Positions 1-7,639 of a DNA stretch of 39,352 nt are shown here, in pieces. This DNA is from an uncultured Luminiphilus sp. (GTDB lineage: Bacteria; Pseudomonadota; Gammaproteobacteria; Pseudomonadales; Halieaceae): assembly GCA_905479205.1 (NCBI GenBank), contig CAJQLP010000159.1:1-39352 (forward strand), read 5' to 3'. Positions within the stretch are counted from its first letter, which is position 1; the number at the start of each line of letters is the position of its first letter. The notes beneath the pieces were generated by a model, which worked only from the letters and a program-made list of their open reading frames with translations, had not been told where the DNA came from and did no database searches. A program made the translations under genes and the position numbers.

Positions 1-1247
1 CGAGGCTTGTTATAGAGAAAGGCTGGATTCTTCGTGCACAGATAATTTCGTACGTTAGTTTCTTGCGCCACTCCCGTGTCAAATTTGTGCGTGAGTTCGT
101 TTTGAATCTGTTTGAATGATGAGGCGAACCCCATAGTCACGGTACTTATCCAAATCAGACCAAAGAAGTAATACGGCATTTTCTGAAGAGCGCTTGCTTT
201 ACTACACTGACTAACAATGACAAAAAAGTTCAGTAGCAACCCTATTGCAAAAATATCCATATATCGGGAGTTAAGAACGTTCTGCCCGCGGCCGTAGGCA
301 ATAGAAGCAAACTGCAGAAATACCCAGACCGATAAAGCCACAAGATATACGGAGTATGGATCGCGAAGTCCTTTGTTAACAAGCACCCGCACGCCAAATA
401 GAACTACGGGGGCTTGAATAATGACAAAGCTCCACTTTATTTGATTTTCAGGCCATGACGTCGCCAGCATTATTGCCTGTGTAAACTGCGACACCGAGTG
501 TGCTTTTAGCGGCTCATGGCCCTCAATGGACGGCGTCATTAAAATTGTAACGGCCGTGACGGTAAAACAAAGAAAAATAGCTACGAGTGACGCGTCGTTC
601 TGATCCCCAATAACAAAGCGTCTAAAGATCAAGGTAACCGCACCCGCGAGGAGAGTGAGGGCGCCAGAGGCGAGAGTTAGGGCGGAGAGGCACCCAACTG
701 CGAACGCTAACCACCACTTAAGAGAAGATGTTGTATAAGTGGAGGCTGCGTAGATAAAGAAAAAACTGAACAACAACAAAAAGTAGAACTGCGATTGAAA
801 TCCGGCAAGCGTGTTTTCCCAACCAAATGGAATGGAGAATACAATAGCTGAAAAGGCAAATACGGCGACAATGACCCCGGTAGACGAAGCCCTAGTTAAC
901 AGGTGTAGAAGAAGCAATGCCGCTAAAACGTGTAACCACGCATTGACATGCATTTGTAGAATGGGGTCCCACACCCTGCCGTTCCACTCAAAGAGAGTAA
1001 GTGCGAGAACTCTCGTAACAAGTATTCTATGCTCATTGTGAGCTGAGAAGAATTCTCGCCAAGACAAGTCGCCCCTGAGCCAAGGTCCATAGAGATTAGC
1101 CGCTTCAGCATCCCATTGGTCCCAGAAAGGAGTTTGAAATCCATATTGAGAAATTAAGACATACTTTGCGGCTATTACTACCGCCAAGAAACCCATATAA
1201 AGGAAAAAAGTCTTTTGTCCTCGAAGCGTTATCTCAGCCATCTTCAT
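1..1247 (-). CDS. Polytopic membrane protein, GT-C-like (partial, C-terminus off the left edge)
   Basis: The minus-strand frame is open from an ATG at 1247 to the window edge (415 codons), checked codon by codon. An AGGA lies about 8 nt upstream of the ATG. The N-terminus (Met-Lys-Met-Ala-Glu) is followed by a first membrane helix, then a periplasmic loop with FWDQWDAEA and HNEHRIL, and later PFGWENTLAGFQ, with several hydrophobic segments between and after. An acidic first loop followed by many helices resembles GT-C polyprenyl-phosphate-sugar glycosyltransferases and related O-antigen/cell-surface membrane proteins. The exact family is not recognised with certainty. The substrate cannot be deduced, and the C-terminal part is missing from the window. 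Confidence 0.75.
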   Translation of the reverse strand, partial: MKMAEITLRGQKTFFLYMGFLAVVIAAKYVLISQYGFQTPFWDQWDAEAANLYGPWLRGDLSWREFFSAHNEHRILVTRVLALTLFEWNGRVWDPILQMHVNAWLHVLAALLLLHLLTRASSTGVIVAVFAFSAIVFSIPFGWENTLAGFQSQFYFLLLFSFFFIYAASTYTTSSLKWWLAFAVGCLSALTLASGALTLLAGAVTLIFRRFVIGDQNDASLVAIFLCFTVTAVTILMTPSIEGHEPLKAHSVSQFTQAIMLATSWPENQIKWSFVIIQAPVVLFGVRVLVNKGLRDPYSVYLVALSVWVFLQFASIAYGRGQNVLNSRYMDIFAIGLLLNFFVIVSQCSKASALQKMPYYFFGLIWISTVTMGFASSFKQIQNELTHKFDTGVAQETNVRNYLCTKNPAFLYNKP

Positions 1248-1689
1248 TTTACATTTTCCTGCGACTGCTGTTCCTGCTCCGAAGACTAAAAATATCTATC
1301 GGATGTAAAGGAAACTAAGATGAGTGACCCGAGCAAAAGTGGTCCTCGGTAAGTGTGGCAATTAAATGCCTACGGGGCAATTGCTGACCGCAATACTCTA
1401 GTCACGCTTCTCCTATCGATCTTATCGACTCGGAGAGCTATGAGCGCACCGATAGTTCGCACAAGCCAAGCCACGCTGTGCGTTCGCAATTGTAGAGTGT
1501 GATTGCATGGTCTCTATTTTAGTCGATGATATTGAAATCGATTCTGCACGACCAAGAAAATTCCCAGACCTTCTATTTTGTGCGCAATCGTTGCCGGCTT
1601 CGCTGGCAACGCCAAACATCACCTTTAGAGGCTCAACTAGAGGCCTTCAATTAGGAGGCCTCTAGGGGGCTTTGAGAACGCCTATACGC
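1248..1689. other. Intergenic region without a clear gene; two hairpins
   Basis: No convincing coding frame was found in these 442 bp. A 7-bp hairpin (CGTTGCC / GGCAACG) lies at 1589-1611. A perfect 10-bp inverted repeat (CTAGAGGCCT / AGGCCTCTAG) lies at 1637-1665, just past the stop of the lipoprotein gene that ends at 1690 on the minus strand. The latter may act as its transcription terminator, although there is no clear T-run. Short frames on both strands here have no recognisable product. Confidence 0.5.
1637..1665. repeat. Perfect 10-bp inverted repeat, possible terminator
   Basis: The arms CTAGAGGCCT (1637-1646) and AGGCCTCTAG (1656-1665) are separated by 9 nt. The repeat sits about 25 bp beyond the minus-strand lipoprotein stop. 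Position suggests a 3' end for that transcript. The absence of a following T-tract on either strand leaves Rho-independent termination doubtful. Confidence 0.55.
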
Positions 1690-2514
1690 TTAGCTTTCAG
1701 AGACAAAGATGACTTTTGAGTCAAATAGCGCTGGGTCCTCACAGCTAGCATCGACCTGCTCTAAATTTGAATGTTCAGATTCAGTGTAGGCAGAATAGAT
1801 CGCATCGCGCTCTTCGTCAGAAGCGAAAAAGTTGGTCCACATGTAGTCAAAGTCACTTTCGGCATCAGGCTCGAAGAGGGGTGACATCACGGTCCACCAA
1901 TACGAGGTAGCCCCCATTTCGGCTTCATAGGCATCTGTGAATTCATTGTGCAACCCTTCGAAAGCGAGGCGATCGGCTTCTCCTTTCCCTTCTTTATACG
2001 TACAGAAAACAAACTCTACGACGCTCTCTCCACTGGTATTCGGGGTGGTGGACATGCGGCCGAGGGATGGCGCGAAACCATAGGCGTTTTCGGCTGAATA
2101 GCTGAAGGTGGCGCTAGTGAGATCAAGCCACTCGGCTTCATGATTTTCGGCCCAATCAGTCCAAGCCGCATCTCGAGCATCTACTGTGGGCCACACCATG
2201 ACCCAAAGAAAATCAAAGTTTTCGCTTTCAAAGCGTGGGGTATGGATCGCAGCGATATTTAAATCCCAGCCCGCATCAGCAGCTACGTTGGCCCAATAGG
2301 TGGCGTGGGACGATAACGCCTCATCGCTAAATTCAGCACCTTTCTTGTGCCAAACGAATTCCACCATTGCTGGACTGCTAGGCGTATCCGCGATGCCGGT
2401 CGACGCGCTCGACGTTGCCTCAGGCAGAGGCGACGGTGGCGCGTCGGTAACGTCAGATTGTTGACCACAGGCGGTTAGAGCCAATGCTATTAATACGGTT
2501 GATATTTTTTTCAT
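1690..2514 (-). CDS. Lipoprotein with two tandem alpha-beta (DABB/NIPSNAP-like) repeats, function unknown
   Basis: The 274-residue protein starts with a lipoprotein signal (MKKISTVLIALALTAC; lipobox Leu-Thr-Ala-Cys, Cys16), so it should be lipid-anchored in an envelope membrane. A Pro/Ser/Thr/Ala-rich linker follows. The rest contains two similar halves: VEFVWHKKG...FDFLWVMVWPTVDARDAAW and VEFVFCTYKEGKG...FDYMWTNFFASDEERDAIY. The pattern of strand, helix, Phe-Asp-x-x-Trp strand and an 'RDA' helix resembles a duplicated dimeric alpha-beta barrel (ferredoxin-like) fold. The fold assignment is inference, and no catalytic motif is visible. An AGGAG-type ribosome site precedes the ATG. It is transcribed away from a 13-bp tandem repeat in its upstream region. 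Confidence 0.8.
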   Translation of the reverse strand: MKKISTVLIALALTACGQQSDVTDAPPSPLPEATSSASTGIADTPSSPAMVEFVWHKKGAEFSDEALSSHATYWANVAADAGWDLNIAAIHTPRFESENFDFLWVMVWPTVDARDAAWTDWAENHEAEWLDLTSATFSYSAENAYGFAPSLGRMSTTPNTSGESVVEFVFCTYKEGKGEADRLAFEGLHNEFTDAYEAEMGATSYWWTVMSPLFEPDAESDFDYMWTNFFASDEERDAIYSAYTESEHSNLEQVDASCEDPALFDSKVIFVSES

Positions 2515-2566
2515 TATTATCTCCTTTTTACCGATATTTCATTCTCGCAGGCGTCTTTTAACACTA

Positions 2567-2610
2567 CCTTGCAACAGGACCTGGCAACACGACCTGGCAA
2601 CACGACCTTG
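2567..2610. repeat. 13-bp tandem repeat, about 3.4 copies
   Basis: Copies are CCTTGCAACAGGA (2567-2579), CCTGGCAACACGA (2580-2592), CCTGGCAACACGA (2593-2605) and a partial CCTTG. The array sits 53-96 bp upstream of the lipoprotein start, in its probable promoter/leader. Copy-number change there could alter promoter spacing. Confidence 0.8.
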
Positions 2611-2659
2611 CTTGACACCATCCTCAATTGCTACGACCGCTGCGCGACTAATACCCAAT

Positions 2660-3016
2660 TTACGTGATGATGTCAAAGTCAATAGGTATCGTGCCACCAT
2701 CGGCCTGATCTGCGAATAGGGCGAAGCTTTGCAGTTCATGCGAATTACCGTCAGTGACACGTATGCCTCGCATAGCGGTGGGGAGGTCCGCATCGAGAGC
2801 TGCAACCTTGACAGAATAGACGTCCTGGCCATTGCGCACCTGTCCGACGGTGTATCGTCCCGGCTCGATAGTCTGCAAGTGCTCACGCAGATCACTCATA
2901 CTCTCCAGCATGAGCTCTGCAAGTTCGCTTCCAACCTTTACCAACTCGGACATTGAAATCCCATCGGTGGCGAAGGTTTCTAACACTGGTGAGAGGTTGA
3001 TTGCTTGATCAGACAT
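2660..3016 (-). CDS. Hypothetical protein, 118 aa
   Basis: This is an unrecognised soluble acidic protein. The N-terminal half is predicted helical (residues about 18-48, with MSELVKVGSELAELMLESM). The C-terminal half looks beta-rich (GRYTVGQVRNGQDVYSVKVAAL...RGIRVTD). No signal peptide, membrane segment or catalytic motif is seen. It lies between the lipoprotein and a hotdog thioesterase on the same strand, with 76 bp to the latter's stop. There is no good Shine-Dalgarno before the ATG, so the start is uncertain. The amino-acid composition looks like real coding sequence, and the competing frames in the same stretch look like shadows. Confidence 0.6.
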   Translation of the reverse strand: MSDQAINLSPVLETFATDGISMSELVKVGSELAELMLESMSDLREHLQTIEPGRYTVGQVRNGQDVYSVKVAALDADLPTAMRGIRVTDGNSHELQSFALFADQADGGTIPIDFDIIT

Positions 3017-3092
3017 AAGGTCAATGCCGGTTGTGGAGAAAGGAGGTCAGAGATTTTAAAAAATCGTTTAGCACCTCGATATAGGCTCAGTA

Positions 3093-3506
3093 CTAGCGAC
3101 TAATTTTCGCTACCGAATGTGCGGTGGCGGTCAAATTGCCCTCAGCGTTGTGAATCTCAGCATCCAAAAAGGCAATAGATCGGGTCATTTTACGTATACG
3201 TCCCGTAACCGTTAGAACGTGCTCTCCGCGCGTTGCATCTTCATACCGGGTGCTGATTTCAAGACTAGAAAGGCGCGTAATAGTGGGGTCGAGACCGAAA
3301 ACTGCATGGGCCATGGCGGCATCGAGCATCGCGGTAACAAAGCCGCCCTGAACGACATTGCCGCTGTGGCAGTAATCGAGAGGGACGCAAAATTCGAAAA
3401 CACAGGTTTGCTTCTCGATGTCGACATCGACGATATTCCCCCCGAGAAAATTCAAGAATGGGGGTTTCTGCTCATTGAGCGTGGCGATGATGTCGTCTCG
3501 ATTCAC
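3093..3506 (-). CDS. PaaI-type hotdog-fold thioesterase
   Basis: The 137-residue protein belongs to the 4HBT/PaaI superfamily, which hydrolyses acyl- or aryl-CoA thioesters in the cytoplasm. The diagnostic segment HSGNVVQGGFVTAMLDAAMA (about residues 47-66) carries the VQGG turn before the central hotdog helix and the Asp of 'LDAAM'. The remainder forms the five-stranded sheet, ending in an alternating hydrophobic strand (LTATAHSVAKI). Length is normal for the family. The CoA substrate cannot be told from sequence. A second, divergent hotdog protein is at 12621-13034. Confidence 0.85.
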   Translation of the reverse strand: MNRDDIIATLNEQKPPFLNFLGGNIVDVDIEKQTCVFEFCVPLDYCHSGNVVQGGFVTAMLDAAMAHAVFGLDPTITRLSSLEISTRYEDATRGEHVLTVTGRIRKMTRSIAFLDAEIHNAEGNLTATAHSVAKISR

Positions 3507-3723
3507 TGGTAAAGTCCGTTGTTTGAAATTAGAGGGTTGAAGCGCCGAGCAATGATAACTAATTTGTGAAATTTATATCATTCATTTAGTCAGTAAGCGG
3601 TGAGTTTGATTCAAATCTATGGCAAGGTATCCGACGTCGATGCCCATGCTCTGAATGATACATAGCGCCGCAGTGCACCGATCACCTAATGCCATCATTT
3701 TGCTAGGGAGCGCCGAAACTATC

Positions 3724-4338
3724 ATGCGAGCCGCGATTGAAAATATGCTGTCTATGCAGCACCGAATGAATGCCCGAGTGCATGAAGATTGGATAGCACA
3801 GAACTTCGAGTGGTACCGGGCCGCGTGGATCGAGTGTGGCGAGCTTATGGATCACGTTGGGTATAAGTGGTGGAAAAAACAGACGGCAGATATGGAGCAA
3901 GTTCGACTCGAAGTTATTGATATTTGGCATTTTGGCATGTCCGCCATGTTTACACCCAGTTGCGATATCCCAGAATTGGCCCGACAAATTGAATTAGATC
4001 TTTATCACACCGAGCCGGAAACAGCTGACATTCATCAAGCGACTGAGGCACTGGCGCTGCACTGCTTGCAGCATCGGACTTTCTCTGTTCCCTTGTTTGC
4101 GCAGCTCATGCTTGCCTGTGAACTGAACTTTGACGATCTTTACCGACACTACGTCGGTAAGAACGTGCTCAATTTCTTCCGGCAAGATCACGGGTACAAG
4201 ACCGGCGAGTACGTAAAGATTTGGCAGGGACGTGAAGATAACGAGCACCTGTCGGAGATCATCGATAGTCTTGATAGCACTACAGAAGGGTTTCCGGATG
4301 ACGTCTATGCAGAGTTGACCCGGCGCTATCAGGCTTAG
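3724..4338 (+). CDS. Dimeric all-alpha dUTP diphosphatase
   Basis: This protein probably hydrolyses dUTP to dUMP and pyrophosphate, keeping uracil out of DNA and supplying dUMP for thymidylate synthesis. It belongs to the all-alpha NTP pyrophosphohydrolase superfamily (dUTPase_2, COG4508-like), not the trimeric beta dut family. Metal-binding motifs are visible: an ExxE pair in WIECGELMDHVGYKWWKK (Glu37, Glu40) and an ExxD pair in LEVIDIWHF (Glu63, Asp66). The ATG at 3724 is preferred (204 aa) because homologues begin near 'MLxxQxxMNxxVHxDWIAQ'. An upstream ATG at 3655 would add 23 residues that do not look conserved. It is monocistronic or co-transcribed with the hydrolase 80 bp downstream. 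Confidence 0.85.
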   Translation: MRAAIENMLSMQHRMNARVHEDWIAQNFEWYRAAWIECGELMDHVGYKWWKKQTADMEQVRLEVIDIWHFGMSAMFTPSCDIPELARQIELDLYHTEPETADIHQATEALALHCLQHRTFSVPLFAQLMLACELNFDDLYRHYVGKNVLNFFRQDHGYKTGEYVKIWQGREDNEHLSEIIDSLDSTTEGFPDDVYAELTRRYQA

Positions 4339-4418
4339 CACACGCGGGTCCATCGCCGCTATACATAGTCTTAACTGCACATGCGAGAACCTCCGTGAAC
4401 GATTCAAGGACACATACC

Positions 4419-5273
4419 ATGGCTGGCTTTGAAGATTACTTTTATCAGGTGAAGGATGGTTTGACCCTCTACGCACGCGACTATCGCGGGCCCTCAGCTA
4501 ACGCTCCCGTCGTACTGTGCATGCATGGTCTGTCACGCAATAGCCGCGATTTTTCTCGCATAGCACCGACGCTTGCCAAAACACATCGCGTAATCGTGGT
4601 GGAGCAGCGCGGGCGAGGGCGCTCAGCTTACGATCCACAAAGCGATCGTTATACGCCAGAGACCTATATTGGCGACATGTTTGAATTGCTCGCTAAGTTG
4701 GGCATTCAATCTTGTGCAACCATCGGAACATCGATGGGCGGATTGATGGCTATGGGTATGAATGCTATCGCGCCGACACTTTTCACGCATGTTGTGATTA
4801 ACGACATTGGTCCGGAACTTGCCACTGAAGGTTTGGATCGGATTAAAAAGTACGTCGGTACGGCAAGTGAATTCCCCGATTGGCAGAGTGCTGTAGCACA
4901 TACTAAAACTGTCAACGGCGTCGCTTTTCCCGATTATTCAGATGACGAATGGCGACAGTTCGCTGAGCAGATTTGCACCGAGAAAGGAGGCCGCGTGATG
5001 CTAGATTACGACATGCATATCTCCGACCCAATGAAGAATAGCGACGCCGCTACAGCGCCCGCAGTGCTCTGGTCACTATTTGATCATTTAGAGTCAAAGC
5101 CGCTTCTACTCGTTCGTGGTGAGCTCAGCGATTTACTGGATATGGATTGCGTTGAACAGATGCAGCGGCGACACCCTCGCATGCAGCGGCTAAGCGTGCC
5201 GCGGGTCGGGCACGCGCCGATGCTCGATGAGCCAGGCGTTCTCGACGCTATTGTCGCGTTTATTAATAACTAG
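4419..5273 (+). CDS. Alpha/beta hydrolase
   Basis: This is a cytoplasmic alpha/beta-hydrolase-fold enzyme of about 284 residues. It has an oxyanion-hole loop (CMHGLSRNSRDF), a nucleophile elbow Gly-Thr-Ser-Met-Gly-Gly (Ser near 105), a likely acid Asp in the RGELSDLLDMD strand, and a catalytic His in VGHAPMLDEP near the C-terminus. The ATG at 4419 is chosen because AAGGA lies 8 nt upstream; a GTG at 4395 would extend it by 8 residues. The family covers esterases, C-C hydrolases and haloperoxidase-like enzymes, so the substrate cannot be assigned. It converges with phhB, with only 7 bp between the stops. Confidence 0.85.
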   Translation: MAGFEDYFYQVKDGLTLYARDYRGPSANAPVVLCMHGLSRNSRDFSRIAPTLAKTHRVIVVEQRGRGRSAYDPQSDRYTPETYIGDMFELLAKLGIQSCATIGTSMGGLMAMGMNAIAPTLFTHVVINDIGPELATEGLDRIKKYVGTASEFPDWQSAVAHTKTVNGVAFPDYSDDEWRQFAEQICTEKGGRVMLDYDMHISDPMKNSDAATAPAVLWSLFDHLESKPLLLVRGELSDLLDMDCVEQMQRRHPRMQRLSVPRVGHAPMLDEPGVLDAIVAFINN

Positions 5274-5280
5274 CAGAGTC

Positions 5281-5562
5281 TCAAAAGGTATCGATAGCCT
5301 CTGCAAGCTGTAAATCCAGAGACGTAATTCCACCCGCATCGTGCGTAGTCAGCGTGATCTCTACTCGGCTATAGCTGTTACACCAATCAGGATGGTGGTT
5401 TAACTGCTCCGCAAGAAGCGCTACCCGGTTCATAAAGCCCCAGGCAGCACTAAAATCGGCAAATTTATGCTGTTTATAAAGGCTCTTTCCCTCTAAAGAC
5501 CATTGCGGGTGCGCGGTGAGCCACGCTTCAAGAGTTTCGCTGTTAATCAGTTGTCGATTCAC
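5281..5562 (-). CDS. phhB: 4a-hydroxytetrahydrobiopterin dehydratase (pterin-4a-carbinolamine dehydratase)
   Basis: At 93 residues this matches the PCD/DCoH family in length. The active-site motif E-Q-L-N-H-H-P-D-W (about residues 52-60) and the later Thr-His-Asp-(x)n-Asp pattern are present. The enzyme dehydrates 4a-hydroxytetrahydropterin, normally to recycle the cofactor of phenylalanine hydroxylase; no phhA is visible in the window. It is the last gene of a minus-strand run yccA, tusDCBE, trmA, phhB and overlaps the 3' end of trmA by 20 nt, which suggests translational coupling. Confidence 0.9.
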   Translation of the reverse strand: MNRQLINSETLEAWLTAHPQWSLEGKSLYKQHKFADFSAAWGFMNRVALLAEQLNHHPDWCNSYSRVEITLTTHDAGGITSLDLQLAEAIDTF

Positions 5563-6655
5563 TTCTCCTCCTTAAAATAACGCCACATTCGAGGTGATGG
5601 GTGTAGGGAAACTGGTCAAAGAACGCCAGATTTTCGATGCTGTGTGTGTGCTTAAGAGTATCGAGATTGGTGATGAGTGTGCTGGGATTGCAGGAAATAT
5701 AGATAATATTGTCAAACTGGGCGGCGAGACTGAGCGTTTTTTCATCGAGTCCTGCGCGAGGAGGATCCACAAGCAGAGTGTTCAAAGAGTAATCCGCAAG
5801 CGCATGCTTCAGATGAGCTAGTCGTCGAAAAGCTCGGTCGCCTGCCAATGCGCTGCTCATATCTTCTGCGGACAGACGGGCAAACTCAACGTTACTGATT
5901 TTATTAGTTTGTCGATTGAGTTCGGCGGCAGCAGTCGCGACCTTGGAAAGTTCGGTTGCTATTACGTTGTTAAAAGCTTGCGCCAATGGCAGCGTAAAGT
6001 TACCTATTCCGCAGTACAGTTCTAAGAGGTCGCCACCAAGCGGCCGTGCATATTTAAGGGCCCAGCTAATCATGTGCTGATTAACATGCCCATTGGGCTG
6101 CGTGAACGCTTGCTCGGGTTGCCGATAGTGATATTCACGTCCATCAATAGTTAAGCACTCATCAACCCAGTCTCGACTAATGACACGTTTTTGTTTTCGA
6201 CTTCGACCAATAAGCTGCACATCTAGCTCTGTCGCAAGTAGGGCGGCCTCGTTGTGCCAGTCATCCCCAAGTGTCCGGTGATAGATTAATGTCACCAACA
6301 TGTCGCCTGATAACGTGCAAAGAAATTCGGTCTGGAAAATTTTGTGGCGCAGAACGTGTGATGCCTTCAGACCATCTAATAGAGCGGGCATTAACGTTTG
6401 GATCGCATTACAGGCTATTGGGAAATCATTGATGACGACGGGTGTTTTTCGGTCGTCACTGCGGAACATTACGTAGTTTAGATCGTCGCCTTCATGCCAT
6501 AGGCGAAACTCAGCGCGTAGCCTAAAACCTTGCGCAGGTGACGAGAAAACCTCGGGTCTCGGTGCATTAAGCGCCCGAAACTTCTCAAGAACCGATGCTA
6601 TTTTTGTACTTAGTATTGCGTCGTAATGATCAGGCTGTACGTTCGATAGCGGCAT
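5543..6655 (-). CDS. trmA: tRNA (uracil-54-C5)-methyltransferase TrmA
   Basis: This enzyme makes m5U54 (ribothymidine) in the T-loop of tRNAs using S-adenosylmethionine. The 370-residue length fits E. coli TrmA (366). Visible motifs are the SAM-binding LELYCGIGNFTLPLA, the motif DPPRAGLD, and the catalytic-Cys motif ISCNPSTL with the downstream Glu in HLECGVIL. No TRAM domain or Fe-S cysteine cluster is seen, which argues against RlmC/RlmD. It begins 12 bp after the tusE stop and overlaps phhB, so it probably belongs to the tus operon, joining two tRNA-modification functions. Confidence 0.95.
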   Translation of the reverse strand: MPLSNVQPDHYDAILSTKIASVLEKFRALNAPRPEVFSSPAQGFRLRAEFRLWHEGDDLNYVMFRSDDRKTPVVINDFPIACNAIQTLMPALLDGLKASHVLRHKIFQTEFLCTLSGDMLVTLIYHRTLGDDWHNEAALLATELDVQLIGRSRKQKRVISRDWVDECLTIDGREYHYRQPEQAFTQPNGHVNQHMISWALKYARPLGGDLLELYCGIGNFTLPLAQAFNNVIATELSKVATAAAELNRQTNKISNVEFARLSAEDMSSALAGDRAFRRLAHLKHALADYSLNTLLVDPPRAGLDEKTLSLAAQFDNIIYISCNPSTLITNLDTLKHTHSIENLAFFDQFPYTHHLECGVILRRRSESTTD

Positions 6656-6667
6656 GAGAAATCCGGT

Positions 6668-6991
6668 TTACAGGCAGTTTTTCGGTTTAGGTAAGCCTGC
6701 TATCCGACTACCTCGGCGTGCGGGGCTTACTGGAAACAGTGTCATTAGATATATCGAACGACCTTTGTCTGGCCCCAGCCGTTTCTTAACAAAATTGACC
6801 AGCGCTCTGTTAGCGGGAGAGGCGTCATAGCGTTCATAATAGTCCCTCAGAAGATAAATAATCTCCCAATGCGCGTCAGTAAGCTCTAGCCCTTCATCTG
6901 CTGCAAATTGCTTTGCAATGTCCACGTCCCAGGTCTGCCAGTCGCGCAGGAAGCCTTTATCGTCACAGAGAGTTTCGAGTTTTGTCGTCAA
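6668..6991 (-). CDS. tusE: TusE/DsrC-family sulfur relay protein
   Basis: TusE accepts persulfide sulfur from TusBCD and passes it to MnmA for 2-thiouridine synthesis at tRNA position 34. The C-terminal arm GLPKPKNCL carries the conserved penultimate Cys, and the helical core (LTDAHWEIIYLLRDYYERY, SPANRALVNFVKK) is typical. The TTG at 6991, 4 nt after the tusB stop, gives 107 aa, the usual DsrC/TusE length; an ATG at 7021 would add 10 unrelated residues overlapping tusB. Only the C-terminal Cys of the two DsrC cysteines is present (there is no Cys about ten residues earlier), fitting TusE rather than dissimilatory DsrC. Confidence 0.9.
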   Translation of the reverse strand: MTTKLETLCDDKGFLRDWQTWDVDIAKQFAADEGLELTDAHWEIIYLLRDYYERYDASPANRALVNFVKKRLGPDKGRSIYLMTLFPVSPARRGSRIAGLPKPKNCL

Positions 6992-6995
6992 GCGG

Positions 6996-7271
6996 CTAAT
7001 CCCACAGCACCGATTTCGCATGTACTTCAGTCAGTTTAATCCATTGATCATAGGACACGCTTTCAACGATTACGTTGGGCCTTTCAATTAGCCCTGCGCG
7101 TTCGAGGTCAGCCCGTAGCGCTCCGGCCTGACACCTCATGGTGGGGTGCTGCGGTTGATCATCAGCGAGGAGATAAACCGCGTTATCGATAAAAATTAGA
7201 TAATCGTCTGCTCCAATAACGGCTAGGCATTCATCGAGGCGCGCGGGATTTTGCAGCGTGTGAATCGTCAT
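6996..7271 (-). CDS. tusB: TusB/DsrH-family sulfur relay subunit
   Basis: This is the small (91 aa) subunit of the hexameric TusBCD complex that relays sulfur from TusA to TusE for tRNA thiolation. Features of the family are MxxHTLQNP near the N-terminus, 'DDYLIFIDNAVYLL' forming strand and helix, and a C-terminal short segment ending in Trp-Asp. Its ATG overlaps the tusC stop by one base (TAATG). The identification leans partly on its position between tusC and tusE. Confidence 0.85.
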   Translation of the reverse strand: MTIHTLQNPARLDECLAVIGADDYLIFIDNAVYLLADDQPQHPTMRCQAGALRADLERAGLIERPNVIVESVSYDQWIKLTEVHAKSVLWD

Positions 7272-7639
7272 TAAAAAGTTAGCACGTGTCGCGTTGATTT
7301 GATCATGTCGCCAAATTGATGGGTATCAATTGTGGTAACAGCGAGATCTTCGATCATTGTCGGAGGTGGGCACGTTGGGTCCTCGTTGTCTTCTGCAACT
7401 ACGTATATTCTCTCGATATCATAAAGGGGAAGTGAGGTGAGCTGTTTGTATAAGTTTCGATGTCCTTCGGGGGCGGTCTGTGAGGCCCGCAATAGCTCGC
7501 GCCCTGAGCCCTTCAGCACGACGGACACCGATTGACCAAACGCACCACAGGCAAGAATGGCATCTATACCAGCGCTCGCGCGCGAGCTCCCATAAGGCGC
7601 TGAGCTAATCAGTACTAGCCAAGTGTTCGCTTCAGGCAA
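7271..7639 (-). CDS. tusC: TusC/DsrF-family sulfur relay subunit
   Basis: This 122-aa DsrE/F-like protein is a subunit of TusBCD. The N-terminal signature SSAPYGSSRASAGIDAILA (about residues 12-30) is characteristic of TusC/DsrF, followed by the Rossmann-like alternation 'GQSVSVVLKGSG'. It overlaps tusD by 8 nt upstream and tusB by 1 nt downstream, indicating tight translational coupling of the complex. Confidence 0.9.
   Translation of the reverse strand: MPEANTWLVLISSAPYGSSRASAGIDAILACGAFGQSVSVVLKGSGRELLRASQTAPEGHRNLYKQLTSLPLYDIERIYVVAEDNEDPTCPPPTMIEDLAVTTIDTHQFGDMIKSTRHVLTF

Noticed and set aside
1422-1622. 66-codon minus-strand frame in the first intergenic region
   Set aside because: No ribosome site, low-complexity Ser-rich product, and no similarity recognised; it overlaps the hairpin block.
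1579-1665. Integron attC-like or REP element
   Set aside because: The hairpins lack the RYYYAAC/GTTRRRY core pair with proper spacing, and only one block is seen.
2539-2895. 118-codon minus-strand frame overlapping the hypothetical gene at 2660-3016
   Set aside because: It is in a different frame over a better coding candidate, runs through the 13-bp tandem repeat, and has atypical composition (Arg/Ser/Leu/Cys rich).
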